Source: Ignavibacteria bacterium | Lineage (GTDB): Bacteria > Bacteroidota > Ignavibacteria > Kapaibacteriales > Kapaibacteriaceae | Assembly (NCBI GenBank): GCA_016707005.1 | Contig: JADJIQ010000005.1 | Coordinates: forward strand, 124,001-188,000 | Direction of reading: 5' to 3' | DNA: 64,000 nt | Shown here: positions 9,190 to 17,563 of the stretch, piece after piece | Layout: every line of letters begins with the position of its first letter | Numbering within the stretch: the stretch's first letter is position 1 | Made by a program: the position numbers and the translations under genes | Notes under the pieces: model-generated | Told to the model about the DNA's origin: nothing | Databases searched by the model: none | Seen by the model: only the letters and a program-made list of their open reading frames with translations

Positions 9190-9203
9190 TATATCCCCTT
9201 GAA

Positions 9204-9302
9204 GAAATGACGTTATGACTCTATGACGTTATGACCAAACTACGAATTCGCTATTCGCTATTCGCTATTCGCTATTCGCTGTTCGCTGTTCGCTGTTCGC
9301 TG
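9204..9302 (-). repeat. Intergenic mosaic: 8 heptamers TTCGCTR plus TATGACGT words
   Basis: In the minus-strand sense, the stop of the small gene at 9304 is followed at once by four AGCGAAC-type and four AGCGAAT-type heptamers (9247-9302, exact). After these come ATAACGTCAT-type words (about 9204-9236), and then the SPFH start codon. The order stop, heptamers, second repeat family, next ATG recurs elsewhere in the window. Confidence 0.85.
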
Positions 9303-9303
9303 T

Positions 9304-9459
9304 TCAAACAGCGCGCCTACCGCTGATCACGCGAAGGATCACAGAGATCAAGGCGATCACAAGGAGAATGTGAACGAGTCCACCAAGGTGGAAGCCGGCA
9401 TATCCGATGGCCCAGACAATGATCAGGATGACAGCAACATAGTAAAGAAGATTACTCAT
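9304..9459 (-). CDS. Small two-helix membrane protein of the lmo0937 type
   Basis: This 51-codon gene encodes a protein beginning MSNLLYYVAVILIIVWAIGY and continuing with a second hydrophobic segment after a GFHLGGLVH turn. It closes with a basic tail, RVISGRRAV. The layout of two membrane helices around a GxxxGGLVH turn matches the lmo0937/DUF5670 family of tiny inner-membrane proteins, whose function is unknown. The stop TGA abuts a heptamer repeat array. It is easy to miss because of its size. Confidence 0.85.
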   Translation of the reverse strand: MSNLLYYVAVILIIVWAIGYAGFHLGGLVHILLVIALISVILRVISGRRAV

Positions 9460-9570
9460 AGGATTGGCTTTAAGACGGTGAATAGTACATGTCGGTACCT
9501 AGGACGCATGTTTGTGTATGATGGTTCCATAATCGTGAAACCTAATTCCACAATTGGTGTTAATAGGTGC

Positions 9571-10590
9571 ATGTTCCTCCACACAATGTTTGCCCTGTGC
9601 TTGGTTGCATCTGCGACCAATATTGGTACCGCACAGGACGGTGCGCTTACCTTGGAGGCAGATGAACCAGTGATATCGAGGCTCTTGAGCAGCGAATCGG
9701 ATCCCAACGTCATCGTAGCGTGCCGGAGTGATGCCCAGCCCCCTCTCATTTCCTTGGATGGCGGATGCACCTGGAATGCATGGATGGCCGATAATGACTC
9801 CATCGGAGCAAACGTACTCCAGACGGCGGTTCACGTTCCGCAGTCGAGCTCATCGTTCATGATCGAACAAGATCGTACGATCCGCATCACTGATGATCTA
9901 GGAGCTTCGTGGCGCAACCACATCACATTTGCAACCGGCGCCTTCCACTCGTATCGCTTCCACCCGATGGACTCCACCATTATCTATGGATTCTCATCCG
10001 ATAACACTCCGGTAGGCAGATACCATTCCAAACAGGGTGTATGGAGATCTTCAATTGTCGATACGTCGGCAGGACCCTTCGGCTCTGTGGTTGACGCGTT
10101 CTTTACGAAGACCAAGCCTGATGCCTCGTTCCTTGTATCATCGAATGGCGACATCTATCAGAGCCGCGATACAGGTTCCACGTTTCTTCGGACCGGATCT
10201 GTGAACGAGAATGGCAGGCAAGTGTGCATTATCCTCGCATGTGACGACGAGGACCAAGACCGTTTGTATGCACGTCACGTCCGCGGCATAGCCACTAGTT
10301 CCGATGCCGGCAGAACATGGAAGGTTCAGGATCTTGGTTCAGATTCTTGGATATCCGGGATCGAGCAAGACAAGGCAGACCCTTCGTTGTTGTGGGCCTA
10401 CGGAGATGCTATCTATAGAAGCACAGATGGCGGTAGTACGTGGTTGGAAGTGAACGACAGCGCCGGCAATCACACCATCGGACTTCTCGTTGGCAAGCGG
10501 CTCGTTACATGGAGCACGCTCAATGGTCTCATCCGCTTTTCCAAGGATGGCAGCACGTGGGAAAAGCTTGACGCTCGAGCCGGCAACTGA
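9571..10590 (+). CDS. Secreted BNR-repeat propeller protein
   Basis: I chose the ATG at 9571 because it gives a normal signal peptide (MFLHTMFALCLVASA, cleavage near GTAQ). Longer in-frame starts at 9370 or 9508 would run over the small gene on the other strand. The mature part, about 320 residues, contains Asp-box motifs SLDGGCTW, SRDTGSTF, SSDAGRTW and STDGGSTW. It ends at KLDARAGN without a T9SS domain, so its export route beyond the periplasm is unclear. Its stop lies six bases from the convergent gene at 10597. Confidence 0.75.
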   Translation: MFLHTMFALCLVASATNIGTAQDGALTLEADEPVISRLLSSESDPNVIVACRSDAQPPLISLDGGCTWNAWMADNDSIGANVLQTAVHVPQSSSSFMIEQDRTIRITDDLGASWRNHITFATGAFHSYRFHPMDSTIIYGFSSDNTPVGRYHSKQGVWRSSIVDTSAGPFGSVVDAFFTKTKPDASFLVSSNGDIYQSRDTGSTFLRTGSVNENGRQVCIILACDDEDQDRLYARHVRGIATSSDAGRTWKVQDLGSDSWISGIEQDKADPSLLWAYGDAIYRSTDGGSTWLEVNDSAGNHTIGLLVGKRLVTWSTLNGLIRFSKDGSTWEKLDARAGN

Positions 10591-10596
10591 TGCCGT

Positions 10597-11079
10597 TCAG
10601 TTCGAGACGTGCACCGGTACAGTAGCTACACTCTTGAACACCTTCCCGTCTGCTCGCAGATATTGCGCCTCTACTTCAAACAATACGTCACCGCTCACCA
10701 ACTTCGGTGTGAGAGGAAGCAATCCATGTGTCAGACGAGCATAGATCGTGTATGCAGCTGAGTAGGTAGGGGGCGGATCACCGTCCGGTACATCACCACT
10801 CTTGACGATCATTGGTTTTGAGATCGAATCGATCGTTACACGATAGCCCGAAACCTGTACAACATCGCGGACGTTGGCTTGCAACACTCGTACATCAAGC
10901 TTCGTTCGAACAAGAGAATCCGTGCTCTGTGCCTCCGGCACGTTCACAAAGATGCCCACCACCTGAAATTCAGGACGTGAGTTGTTGGTGATACTACTTG
11001 CGCGCGCCTTGATCGACTTGATCTGTATCTCGCCACCTCCACAGATCAACATCGCCAAAAGCAATACTGAGATCGGCAT
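10597..11079 (-). CDS. Secreted hypothetical protein, beta-rich
   Basis: A 160-residue product with a short hydrophobic leader ending in a Cys-Gly-Gly-Gly, which could be a degenerate lipobox. The rest is rich in V/T/S and strand-forming, as in small beta-sandwich proteins. Its last third (SVATVPVHVSN) resembles the end of the secreted protein at 48160-48843 (IATHPVQTTN), and both share a phrase like VDGK/ADGK before it, so they may be distant relatives. No function can be assigned. Confidence 0.6.
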   Translation of the reverse strand: MPISVLLLAMLICGGGEIQIKSIKARASSITNNSRPEFQVVGIFVNVPEAQSTDSLVRTKLDVRVLQANVRDVVQVSGYRVTIDSISKPMIVKSGDVPDGDPPPTYSAAYTIYARLTHGLLPLTPKLVSGDVLFEVEAQYLRADGKVFKSVATVPVHVSN

Positions 11080-11119
11080 ATTCGACTAAACCCCTTTGCA
11101 TCGAATATAGTCCTTTTGT

Positions 11120-13264
11120 TCATCTCACATGCAAGATTACTCCAGCATTGTGACGATCACCATCGACCAGTTTCAGCAAAAGAACGCCTGCCGGGAGACC
11201 ATCAAGATCGTACGTGTACCCTAGCCGAAGTTGGGCTGCGTCAACCGTGCTCGTGCGGAGAGTAATGCCTTGCAGATCACTGACCTCAATACGGACATTG
11301 GCAACGATGGTAGGGTTATACGTAATCTGTACATAGTCATTGGCCGGGTTTGGGGCCATTGTCAGCACTTGGTTGCTCGCCATATCCTCGTCAACAGATA
11401 CAGGAGTTGGGTCGAACCAGATCAACCCACTTTGTGATCCGGCGATGATCGTATTGCCCGCCACCATGATGGACGTGATGTTGAATGACTCGTCCTCCCA
11501 GTCCGGCTGGTAGATGGTATCAACTACACCTGTAGAACGAACGAGGCGAATGATCTGCCCCCTACCGTTCGTTGGTGCAGCGATGAACACATCGCTATTG
11601 CGTGGATCTTGAACAAAGGCTCGTATGCCATAGGCATATTCCCACGGACTATGCCAAGTAGTGCCGTTATCCGTTGTCCTACGAATCCCCGTATAGTTGG
11701 AAGCATAGAAGGTAGATCCATCATTTGCATCGCCAATGATCTGTTCTGTAGAATTCAGCCAGCCTTCATTCTTCGTCCACGAGTTTCCACCGTCTAGTGT
11801 GCTGTACACAACATTCGCATCGGCTGCTACAATATGGGAAGGGGCTTTGGGGCTCCTGCCGATCGCTACGATCGAGCGAGCATTATTCACCAGATCGTTC
11901 TTCCACGTAACGCCACCATCTGTTGAGTGTTTGAGGTTGTAGAGCCCACCACAGACGATCTCGAGCGGATTGGCTTGATGAATAGAGATGGCATCGATCG
12001 GTTCATTCTGCATCGGGGAAGCCCCTTGCCATGTGAGGCCGCCGTCATTGGAGCGGTAGATGTCCGAGTTTGTGCCACCGAGCATCTTTGACGGATCGGA
12101 ACGCGCAACGTCGAACGAGTAGACGCGACCTCCCGATGGTTGTTCGTATTTAACCGGTGTGAGATATGTCCACGAGACACCAGCATTGGTTGTGAACGCA
12201 ACATCATTCACACCCTGCATATACCAACGGGTATCGGAGTAGCGGATGAGATTTCGGACCTCAAGTCTGTTGATGTTGTTATCGAGACGTGTCCATCCCT
12301 GCCCCATACCGGCTGTGCGGAAGATGCCGGATTGGTAGCAGCCAACATAGAGCTGGCCGTCGACTAACGTGGCTGACAATCTCGCGGTATGCGTGGTGTC
12401 GATTGTTTTCCACGACATGCCTTGATCTGTGCTTTGGTGAAGATCTGTGCCCCAGGCGAATAGCACCGATGAATTGCTTGGTGCTTGAAGTATCCCGGAT
12501 ACAGTCATCACATTCTTGAGTGTTCTATCTGACCAGGTACGCCCCCTATCCGTAGAGATGGCGATCCTCCCTTGGAAGTATGCGTAGAGGCGGTCCGCTG
12601 TTGTTGCGTCTGCCGCAAGAAGCGCTATGCTATATCCCATCACACCTGTATATGAAAATCTCTGCCATGTTCGACCCGTATCTGCACTCTCGTATAGCGT
12701 GTCTCGGTCTTCGAGATACATGCGAGATGGAGTGGCCGGAGACATCAGGAGTCCACTAGCGCCATATTGATTGGCTGCATACACTGTGTCCCACTTCTGC
12801 CCTGCGTTGGAGGAACGCAACAGTGTTTTAGCTACACCCATTGCGAACCACAGATTCGTACGGGTTGGGTGAACGAGGAGCTTTGAAAAATTGGAGCTCG
12901 GCAACGTTGAGACGGTAGACCAGCTTTCACCAAAATTCGACGTTTCAACGATGTATCTGTCAAACAGCATACGAACCGTCTGCTTCGTCCCCGAAACGAT
13001 CGACAGCCAACTTACCGTTGAACCATACACGTCGGGCAACTCACGGAACTGTTGCCAGGTTGTTCCACCATTCGTTGTATAGTAGGGATAGGCCGTCCCT
13101 TGTACCCTCGTCACAATGATCTGGGGATCCACTATGCTTACGGCAAGATCCTGAAACGAAGCTCCGGAGATCGTTGAATACCGCATCCACTTCTGAGCTG
13201 AAATGCTTGTTCCTGAGAGCACAAGCCCAAGAACAAGGATGATCGAGGTAACGAGCGTTTTCAT
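11120..13264 (-). CDS. T9SS-sorted BNR/Vps10-like propeller protein
   Basis: A 714-residue secreted protein. The signal peptide ends at SISAQ. Many sialidase-type Asp-boxes follow (TTNGGTTW, SSNAGQKW, STDRGRTW, STDQGMSW, STDGGVTW, TTDNGTTW), indicating one or two beta-propellers of the sortilin/Vps10 style. The last 80 residues form a T9SS sorting domain, with MAPNPANDYVQI, the SDLQG turn and the GLPAGVLLLKL strand. It is a paralogue of the 715-residue protein encoded in the opposite direction at 15333-17480. The role is probably cell-surface binding or structure. Confidence 0.85.
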   Translation of the reverse strand: MKTLVTSIILVLGLVLSGTSISAQKWMRYSTISGASFQDLAVSIVDPQIIVTRVQGTAYPYYTTNGGTTWQQFRELPDVYGSTVSWLSIVSGTKQTVRMLFDRYIVETSNFGESWSTVSTLPSSNFSKLLVHPTRTNLWFAMGVAKTLLRSSNAGQKWDTVYAANQYGASGLLMSPATPSRMYLEDRDTLYESADTGRTWQRFSYTGVMGYSIALLAADATTADRLYAYFQGRIAISTDRGRTWSDRTLKNVMTVSGILQAPSNSSVLFAWGTDLHQSTDQGMSWKTIDTTHTARLSATLVDGQLYVGCYQSGIFRTAGMGQGWTRLDNNINRLEVRNLIRYSDTRWYMQGVNDVAFTTNAGVSWTYLTPVKYEQPSGGRVYSFDVARSDPSKMLGGTNSDIYRSNDGGLTWQGASPMQNEPIDAISIHQANPLEIVCGGLYNLKHSTDGGVTWKNDLVNNARSIVAIGRSPKAPSHIVAADANVVYSTLDGGNSWTKNEGWLNSTEQIIGDANDGSTFYASNYTGIRRTTDNGTTWHSPWEYAYGIRAFVQDPRNSDVFIAAPTNGRGQIIRLVRSTGVVDTIYQPDWEDESFNITSIMVAGNTIIAGSQSGLIWFDPTPVSVDEDMASNQVLTMAPNPANDYVQITYNPTIVANVRIEVSDLQGITLRTSTVDAAQLRLGYTYDLDGLPAGVLLLKLVDGDRHNAGVILHVR

Positions 13265-13337
13265 GATGGTACTCCGGTTGTTTCCCTGCCATCAACCTAT
13301 CTACCCCTCCTCTTCCCTCCTATGACTTATGTCACTA

Positions 13338-13386
13338 TTCGCTATTCGCTATTCGCTATTCGCTATTCGCTATTCACTATTCGCTA
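13338..13386 (-). repeat. Seven heptamers TTCGCTA downstream of the HD gene
   Basis: Seven tandem copies, six TTCGCTA and one TTCACTA. They lie about 40 bases beyond the stop of the minus-strand gene at 13429. A small hairpin, CATGAC/GTCATG (13394-13409), lies between the array and the gene. On the sense strand the unit is TAGCGAA, which yields a TAG in every reading frame. Confidence 0.85.
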
Positions 13387-13428
13387 TTCACCCCCATGAC
13401 TTCGTCATGGGCTAGCGTACTTTCGCCC

Positions 13429-14016
13429 CTACGGGGCTATAAATTGTTCGCTGTTCGCGATTCGCTCCATTTCGGATACCACCCGTTCCAATTCCTCCGA
13501 CAGTTCATTCTTCTCAAGTTCTGTGAAGATATTGGCAAGAGTTCTGTAGTACCACAGAGTGCCTTCCTTCCCACCGGCAAAGCGTTTCCAGACATCGTCA
13601 CCCATTGTGCGGAGGTCTCTCAGAATAGCTCGGCAGTTATGAAGCTTGTCGCTGGCCGACACCAGTCGCACCGACGCGGAAGCCGACGGCAGGTGGGCTA
13701 CGTAATCTTCCTTTCGCTTCCGCCATGCCGGCTTTGGGACCTCCACGGTGTCCGTGCATCCCTGCACGATATCGGCTACGGCATCGCCGAATCGGAATCG
13801 GATATCATCGATCCGTCCGTCGCCGCCGGCGTCTTCAGCCGCATCGTGAAGCAGGGCACCGATCGCCTCATCCTCATCAGCCCCATATTCAAGGGCTATA
13901 CTGGTTACGCCCAAGAGGTGGGCAACGTACGGGACGCGTGTCCCCTTTCGCATTTGTCCGGCATGGATCACCGAAGCGTAGCGAAGAGCGTGTTCAAAGC
14001 GGGAGGAGAGAAGCAT
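13429..14016 (-). CDS. HD-domain (p)ppGpp hydrolase-like protein
   Basis: This 195-residue single-domain protein has the conserved signature of RelA/SpoT-type HD hydrolases: the first His in GTRVPYVAHLLGV, the HD pair in GALLHDAAED, and the Asp in SASDKLHNCRAI. Small alarmone hydrolases of the Mesh1 type have this size, so hydrolysis of (p)ppGpp or a related nucleotide is the likely reaction, although specificity is not proven. The last residues, ERIANSEQFIAP, are encoded by heptamer repeat sequence (sense AGCGAAC), so the C-terminus has been built from the intergenic repeat. TTACGGGG octamers begin seven bases upstream of the ATG. Confidence 0.85.
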   Translation of the reverse strand: MLLSSRFEHALRYASVIHAGQMRKGTRVPYVAHLLGVTSIALEYGADEDEAIGALLHDAAEDAGGDGRIDDIRFRFGDAVADIVQGCTDTVEVPKPAWRKRKEDYVAHLPSASASVRLVSASDKLHNCRAILRDLRTMGDDVWKRFAGGKEGTLWYYRTLANIFTELEKNELSEELERVVSEMERIANSEQFIAP

Positions 14017-14022
14017 GGGCAG

Positions 14023-14078
14023 TTGCTCAGTTACGTAGTTACTCAGTTACGAGGTTACGGGGTTACGGGGTTACGGTG
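14023..14078 (-). repeat. Octamer array TTACGGGG and variants upstream of the HD gene
   Basis: Seven consecutive 8-base units: TTGCTCAG, TTACGTAG, TTACTCAG, TTACGAGG, two TTACGGGG and TTACGGTG. The array begins seven bases before the minus-strand start codon at 14016. The copies are degenerate near the gene and perfect farther away. Confidence 0.8.
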
Positions 14079-14183
14079 TAACTTTTTAGAGCGTGGCTCT
14101 ATCCCACGCTACTGTCTGACCAGATCGAAATGTTCCTTCACTTGTCACCGCACACAAACTACATGTGCTGCGGCCCAACCACT

Positions 14184-14897
14184 ATGATCAAACTCATCGT
14201 CATGTTCGGAGTTGCGGCACTACTATCCGCCAGTGTGTCGGCTCAGATCAATGTACCTGTGGCCGTTTCCCAGCGAGGCCTGACGTCCCAGCGGATCGGC
14301 GTAACAGACATCAGCATCGACTATGGCAGGCCGGCAGTGAACAAGAGAGTAATATGGGGCGATCTGGTTCCCTACAACACACTCTGGCGCGCGGGCGCCA
14401 ATGAGAACACGGTGTTCACGGCATCCACGCCTGTGAAGATCGAGGGCAAGGATCTACCTGCCGGACGCTACGGACTGCACATGATCCCAAGCAAGACAGA
14501 GTGCATTATCATCTTCAGCAAGGATTCTCATGCATGGGGCAGCTATTTCTACAACAAGGAGAACGATGCGCTCCGAGTAACAGTAAAGCCGACCTCAGGG
14601 CCTCGTAGCGAACTGCTAACATTCGATGTTCCGTCGATGACGGAATCATCAGCCACCTTCCAACTGCGATGGGATTCTGTGGCAATCCCGTTTGTTGTCT
14701 CCGTTGATCTTGGTACTACGGTAGCGAACGATCTCAAGGCACAATTGACCGGCATACCGGGCTTCACCGCGCAGAACTATGCAACGGCTGCAGCATGGCT
14801 TGTGGAGCATGACACCCAGATGCCCCTTGCTGAAGAGTGGCTCCAGAGAACTCTGAAAAACACGTCCAACCTTTACAGCGTTAATGCTGGCTGCTAG
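14184..14897 (+). CDS. DUF2911 protein, 5' part of a frameshifted DUF2911-TPR gene
   Basis: The ATG at 14184 gives a signal peptide ending in SVSAQ. The body carries the DUF2911 hallmarks: DISIDYGRPAVNKR, the motif LWRAGANENTVF and LPAGRYGLHMIP. The frame then continues into a helical stretch (WLVEHDTQMPLAEEWLQRTL) and stops at NAGC. In this family a C-terminal TPR region usually follows in the same polypeptide, and here it lies in the overlapping frame 14884-15216. A one-base change near 14880-14897 would restore a protein of about 343 residues. DUF2911 function is unknown. Confidence 0.8.
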   Translation: MIKLIVMFGVAALLSASVSAQINVPVAVSQRGLTSQRIGVTDISIDYGRPAVNKRVIWGDLVPYNTLWRAGANENTVFTASTPVKIEGKDLPAGRYGLHMIPSKTECIIIFSKDSHAWGSYFYNKENDALRVTVKPTSGPRSELLTFDVPSMTESSATFQLRWDSVAIPFVVSVDLGTTVANDLKAQLTGIPGFTAQNYATAAAWLVEHDTQMPLAEEWLQRTLKNTSNLYSVNAGC

Positions 14898-15216
14898 GCT
14901 TGATGAGAAGAAAGGCGATAGAACTACGGCCTCTGAACGTCGGAAGAAGGCAATGGAGATCGGGACGAATACCGAACTCAATTCCTATGGGTACGAGCTC
15001 CTACAAAGCGGACAGCACCAGGATGCCGTGATGGTCTTTGAAGTGAATGCTAAGCGCTTCCCATCGGACCCGAATGTATGGGACAGTCTGGGCGAAGCCT
15101 ATGCCATGAATAAAGAGTCAAAGAAGGCTATCGAGTGCTTCAACAAATCACTCTCGATGAACCCATCAGCCGACGTACGGAAGAACTCGGAGATGTGGCT
15201 GGAGAAGCTGCGTTAG
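14884..15216 (+). CDS. TPR C-terminal part of the split DUF2911 gene
   Basis: The frame encodes about 105 residues, with the TPR signatures NSYGYELLQSGQHQDAVMVF and VWDSLGEAYAMNKESKKAIE. It overlaps the end of the DUF2911 frame by 14 bases and has no signal peptide or ribosome site of its own. I read it as the missing tail of the preceding gene, separated by a frameshift or sequencing error. Programmed frameshifting is possible but no slippery heptamer is visible. Its stop TAG is the first three bases of a 16-bp tandem repeat. Confidence 0.75.
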   Translation: MLAARLDEKKGDRTTASERRKKAMEIGTNTELNSYGYELLQSGQHQDAVMVFEVNAKRFPSDPNVWDSLGEAYAMNKESKKAIECFNKSLSMNPSADVRKNSEMWLEKLR

Positions 15217-15293
15217 ATTGCTAGAGTGGTAGATTGCTAGAGTGGTAGATTGCTAGAGTGGTAGATTGCTAGAGTGGTAGTTTGCTAGAGTGT
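15214..15293 (+). repeat. Five tandem 16-bp units beginning at a stop codon
   Basis: The unit TAGATTGCTAGAGTGG is repeated four times exactly, and a fifth copy starts TAGTTTGC. The first TAG is the stop codon of the preceding gene. The unit contains a second TAG, so translation is closed in several frames. Related words (GATTGCTAGAGTGCTAGA) recur at 19360-19435. Confidence 0.9.
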
Positions 15294-15332
15294 GACGTTG
15301 TAACGATTCTGTCATACCTATGTTAGGTGAAT

Positions 15333-17480
15333 ATGCGCTCAACCTTCACCTTGCTCGTTTTTGTACTGTCCGTCGTTCTCGGATATGGACAGGGGTGGCA
15401 GAGTGGAAGGGGGCCTCTTGGTATTCCTACGGGTACGATCGTTGCTCATGACTTCAACCCGGACCTTCTCATTGTAGGGGTAGCTTATGGGAGGCCACCA
15501 TACTATACACTAAATGGTGGTGAAACGTGGTCCCGCATGGAGTCCATGCCACGCAAACCAACGTCAGCCGAGGCCACAGGTTCTCCTCCAATTGAGGTTC
15601 TTTTTGAGCCTGGCACCTCTCATACCGTACTTGTTGTGATGGGCAACCTATTGTTTCGCACAACAGACTTCGGTCATACCTGGACGCAGCACAAGACCAA
15701 TCCGCCAGCAGGGTTCAAGACACTTTGGATCCACCCAGTCTATCATGATCTTTGGTATGTGAATGGTGAGGACAATGCCCCTCTCACATATTCAACGAAT
15801 AAGGGGCGCACGTGGTCACTGAGCCGAACTACTACCGATTCATCCTACGTTACATTCGCATCAGAGGTGTTCTTTGCTGCTTCGGATCCACTACGGTTGT
15901 ACGTGCATATGTACGACGAACTTTGGGTGAGCTATTCCGGTGGGCGGTGGTTCAGCAAGGTTGCTTCGGATCGTGCTATCGATAAATTACTCGCAGTGGA
16001 TCATGCAGACCCGAAGAGACTCTACGCGGGAACCTTCGATGCGATTTCGACGTCGAGTAACAGCGGCTTAACATGGAGCTCTGCACGTTTTCAGCAACCA
16101 ACAACGATATCAAAGATCGTCCAAGCACGAAATGAGCAAGGTACGCTCTGGGCTATGGGTTCCAGTCTATACAGAAGTGACGATCGAGGCTTGACATGGT
16201 CGGCTGTTGAAATCCCCAGAGGAAGGACTCATAGCCTGCGCATTTCAAACGATCTACCCGTTCTGCACCTTTGGAACCGTGGATTATACATCGGCACTAT
16301 GGATGGTTCGCATTGGAAGCCAATTCCGAACAACTTCAGATTTCGTTCCGTGTCCTCGCTGGTTGCCGTTAGCCCCGTTCATTGGTTAGCGGAGTCTGAT
16401 ACGGAGATACTACAAACAACAGACGCCGGGGAATCATGGCAGGCCATATGCGACGTTGAACTTGAGGAAGAATTACCCGTTTGGAATCTTACGTTTGATG
16501 TGTCGAGAACTGATCCACGGATCGTGATCAGAAGTACAAAAAACGGGATATCTCGGACAACTGATGCCGGCGCCACGTGGCAGAGAATGGCGGTTCCGCC
16601 TCCATACCATTTCACTTCGATCAGTATCAATCAGATGAATCATTGCGACGTTCTCGCCCTTCGAACGGGAGAACTCTTCCGTACAAAGGATTGTGGTGAG
16701 CTCTGGGAAGCGAACAATAGTATAACCGGATCAAGGATCGGGTTTCATTCGCGCAACACAAGCAATGGGAATCAGATATTATGCAGGAGCAACAACACGT
16801 TTCTCTACTCTGACGATGGAGGTACGAATTGGGTCGACCAAGGATCCTCTTCAGAAGGCCTGTATTGCCTACTAAGCGCTATGGATGTCCCGAAGTCTTA
16901 CTTCATGGTTAACTACCGCGGATTTCACGTAACGACCGATGCAGGCTCTTCGTGGAGCTTGAAACAAGCCAGCCTATCAACGGCTAGGGCCTTGGCACAC
17001 TCCCGTCGAGAAGCACATGAACTGTATGCAGTTAGCTCATTGGGATCACTCTATCGTGTTTCAACAGATACGTACAAGATTGACACATTGCTCGATTATG
17101 AGCGGAAACAAGAAGGTTTCCACGCACAAGGTCAACTCGTAGTGGCTGGCAGTCGGATATTGATGACAACAAGTGATGGACTCATGGAGTTCGTGTCAAA
17201 CACCACGTCTCTACCTGAACAAGTAGATTACACCAACTCTCTTGAGATCGAACCACAACCGGCATCGGAAACGATCTCCATTCGCTATCCAACCATCACA
17301 AACGCAACCGTCACGTTGTATTCCGTCACCGGCAACAACGTCCTCGAACTCCATGTGGAGCCATCAGAACTTTCGAATGGCATCATATTGTCAACTTCCC
17401 ATCTGACTTCGGGCACCTATGTCATGTGTATCAAGGATGGCAAGTCGTTTGCGAGCCGTCTTGTGATGATCACGAAGTAG
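15333..17480 (+). CDS. T9SS-sorted BNR/Vps10-like propeller protein, paralogue of 11120-13264
   Basis: The ATG at 15333 gives a signal peptide ending in GYGQ; the GTG two codons earlier is not needed. The 715-residue product has repeated Asp-box-like segments (TLNGGETW, TTDFGHTW, STNKGRTW, TTDAGESW, TTDAGATW, TTDAGSSW) and ends in a T9SS domain (IEPQPASETISI, the YSVTGN turn, SGTYVMCIK). It matches the minus-strand paralogue in length and layout. The pair is arranged in divergent orientation around the HD and DUF2911 genes. Confidence 0.85.
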   Translation: MRSTFTLLVFVLSVVLGYGQGWQSGRGPLGIPTGTIVAHDFNPDLLIVGVAYGRPPYYTLNGGETWSRMESMPRKPTSAEATGSPPIEVLFEPGTSHTVLVVMGNLLFRTTDFGHTWTQHKTNPPAGFKTLWIHPVYHDLWYVNGEDNAPLTYSTNKGRTWSLSRTTTDSSYVTFASEVFFAASDPLRLYVHMYDELWVSYSGGRWFSKVASDRAIDKLLAVDHADPKRLYAGTFDAISTSSNSGLTWSSARFQQPTTISKIVQARNEQGTLWAMGSSLYRSDDRGLTWSAVEIPRGRTHSLRISNDLPVLHLWNRGLYIGTMDGSHWKPIPNNFRFRSVSSLVAVSPVHWLAESDTEILQTTDAGESWQAICDVELEEELPVWNLTFDVSRTDPRIVIRSTKNGISRTTDAGATWQRMAVPPPYHFTSISINQMNHCDVLALRTGELFRTKDCGELWEANNSITGSRIGFHSRNTSNGNQILCRSNNTFLYSDDGGTNWVDQGSSSEGLYCLLSAMDVPKSYFMVNYRGFHVTTDAGSSWSLKQASLSTARALAHSRREAHELYAVSSLGSLYRVSTDTYKIDTLLDYERKQEGFHAQGQLVVAGSRILMTTSDGLMEFVSNTTSLPEQVDYTNSLEIEPQPASETISIRYPTITNATVTLYSVTGNNVLELHVEPSELSNGIILSTSHLTSGTYVMCIKDGKSFASRLVMITK

Positions 17481-17562
17481 TGCTAATGTGCTAATGTGCT
17501 AATGTGCTAATGTGCTAATGTGCTAATTGGGTCACTACGTCACTTTGTCACTACGTCATTTC
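17481..17562. repeat. Six octamers TGCTAATG then four GTCACTAC-type octamers
   Basis: TGCTAATG units start immediately after the TAG stop of the plus-strand gene (17481-17528, six copies, the last ending in T). GTCACTAC, GTCACTTT, GTCACTAC and GTCATTTC follow (17531-17562) and lead straight into the stop codon of the convergent gene at 17564. Each converging gene therefore has its own repeat family abutting its stop. Confidence 0.9.
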
Positions 17563-17563
17563 A

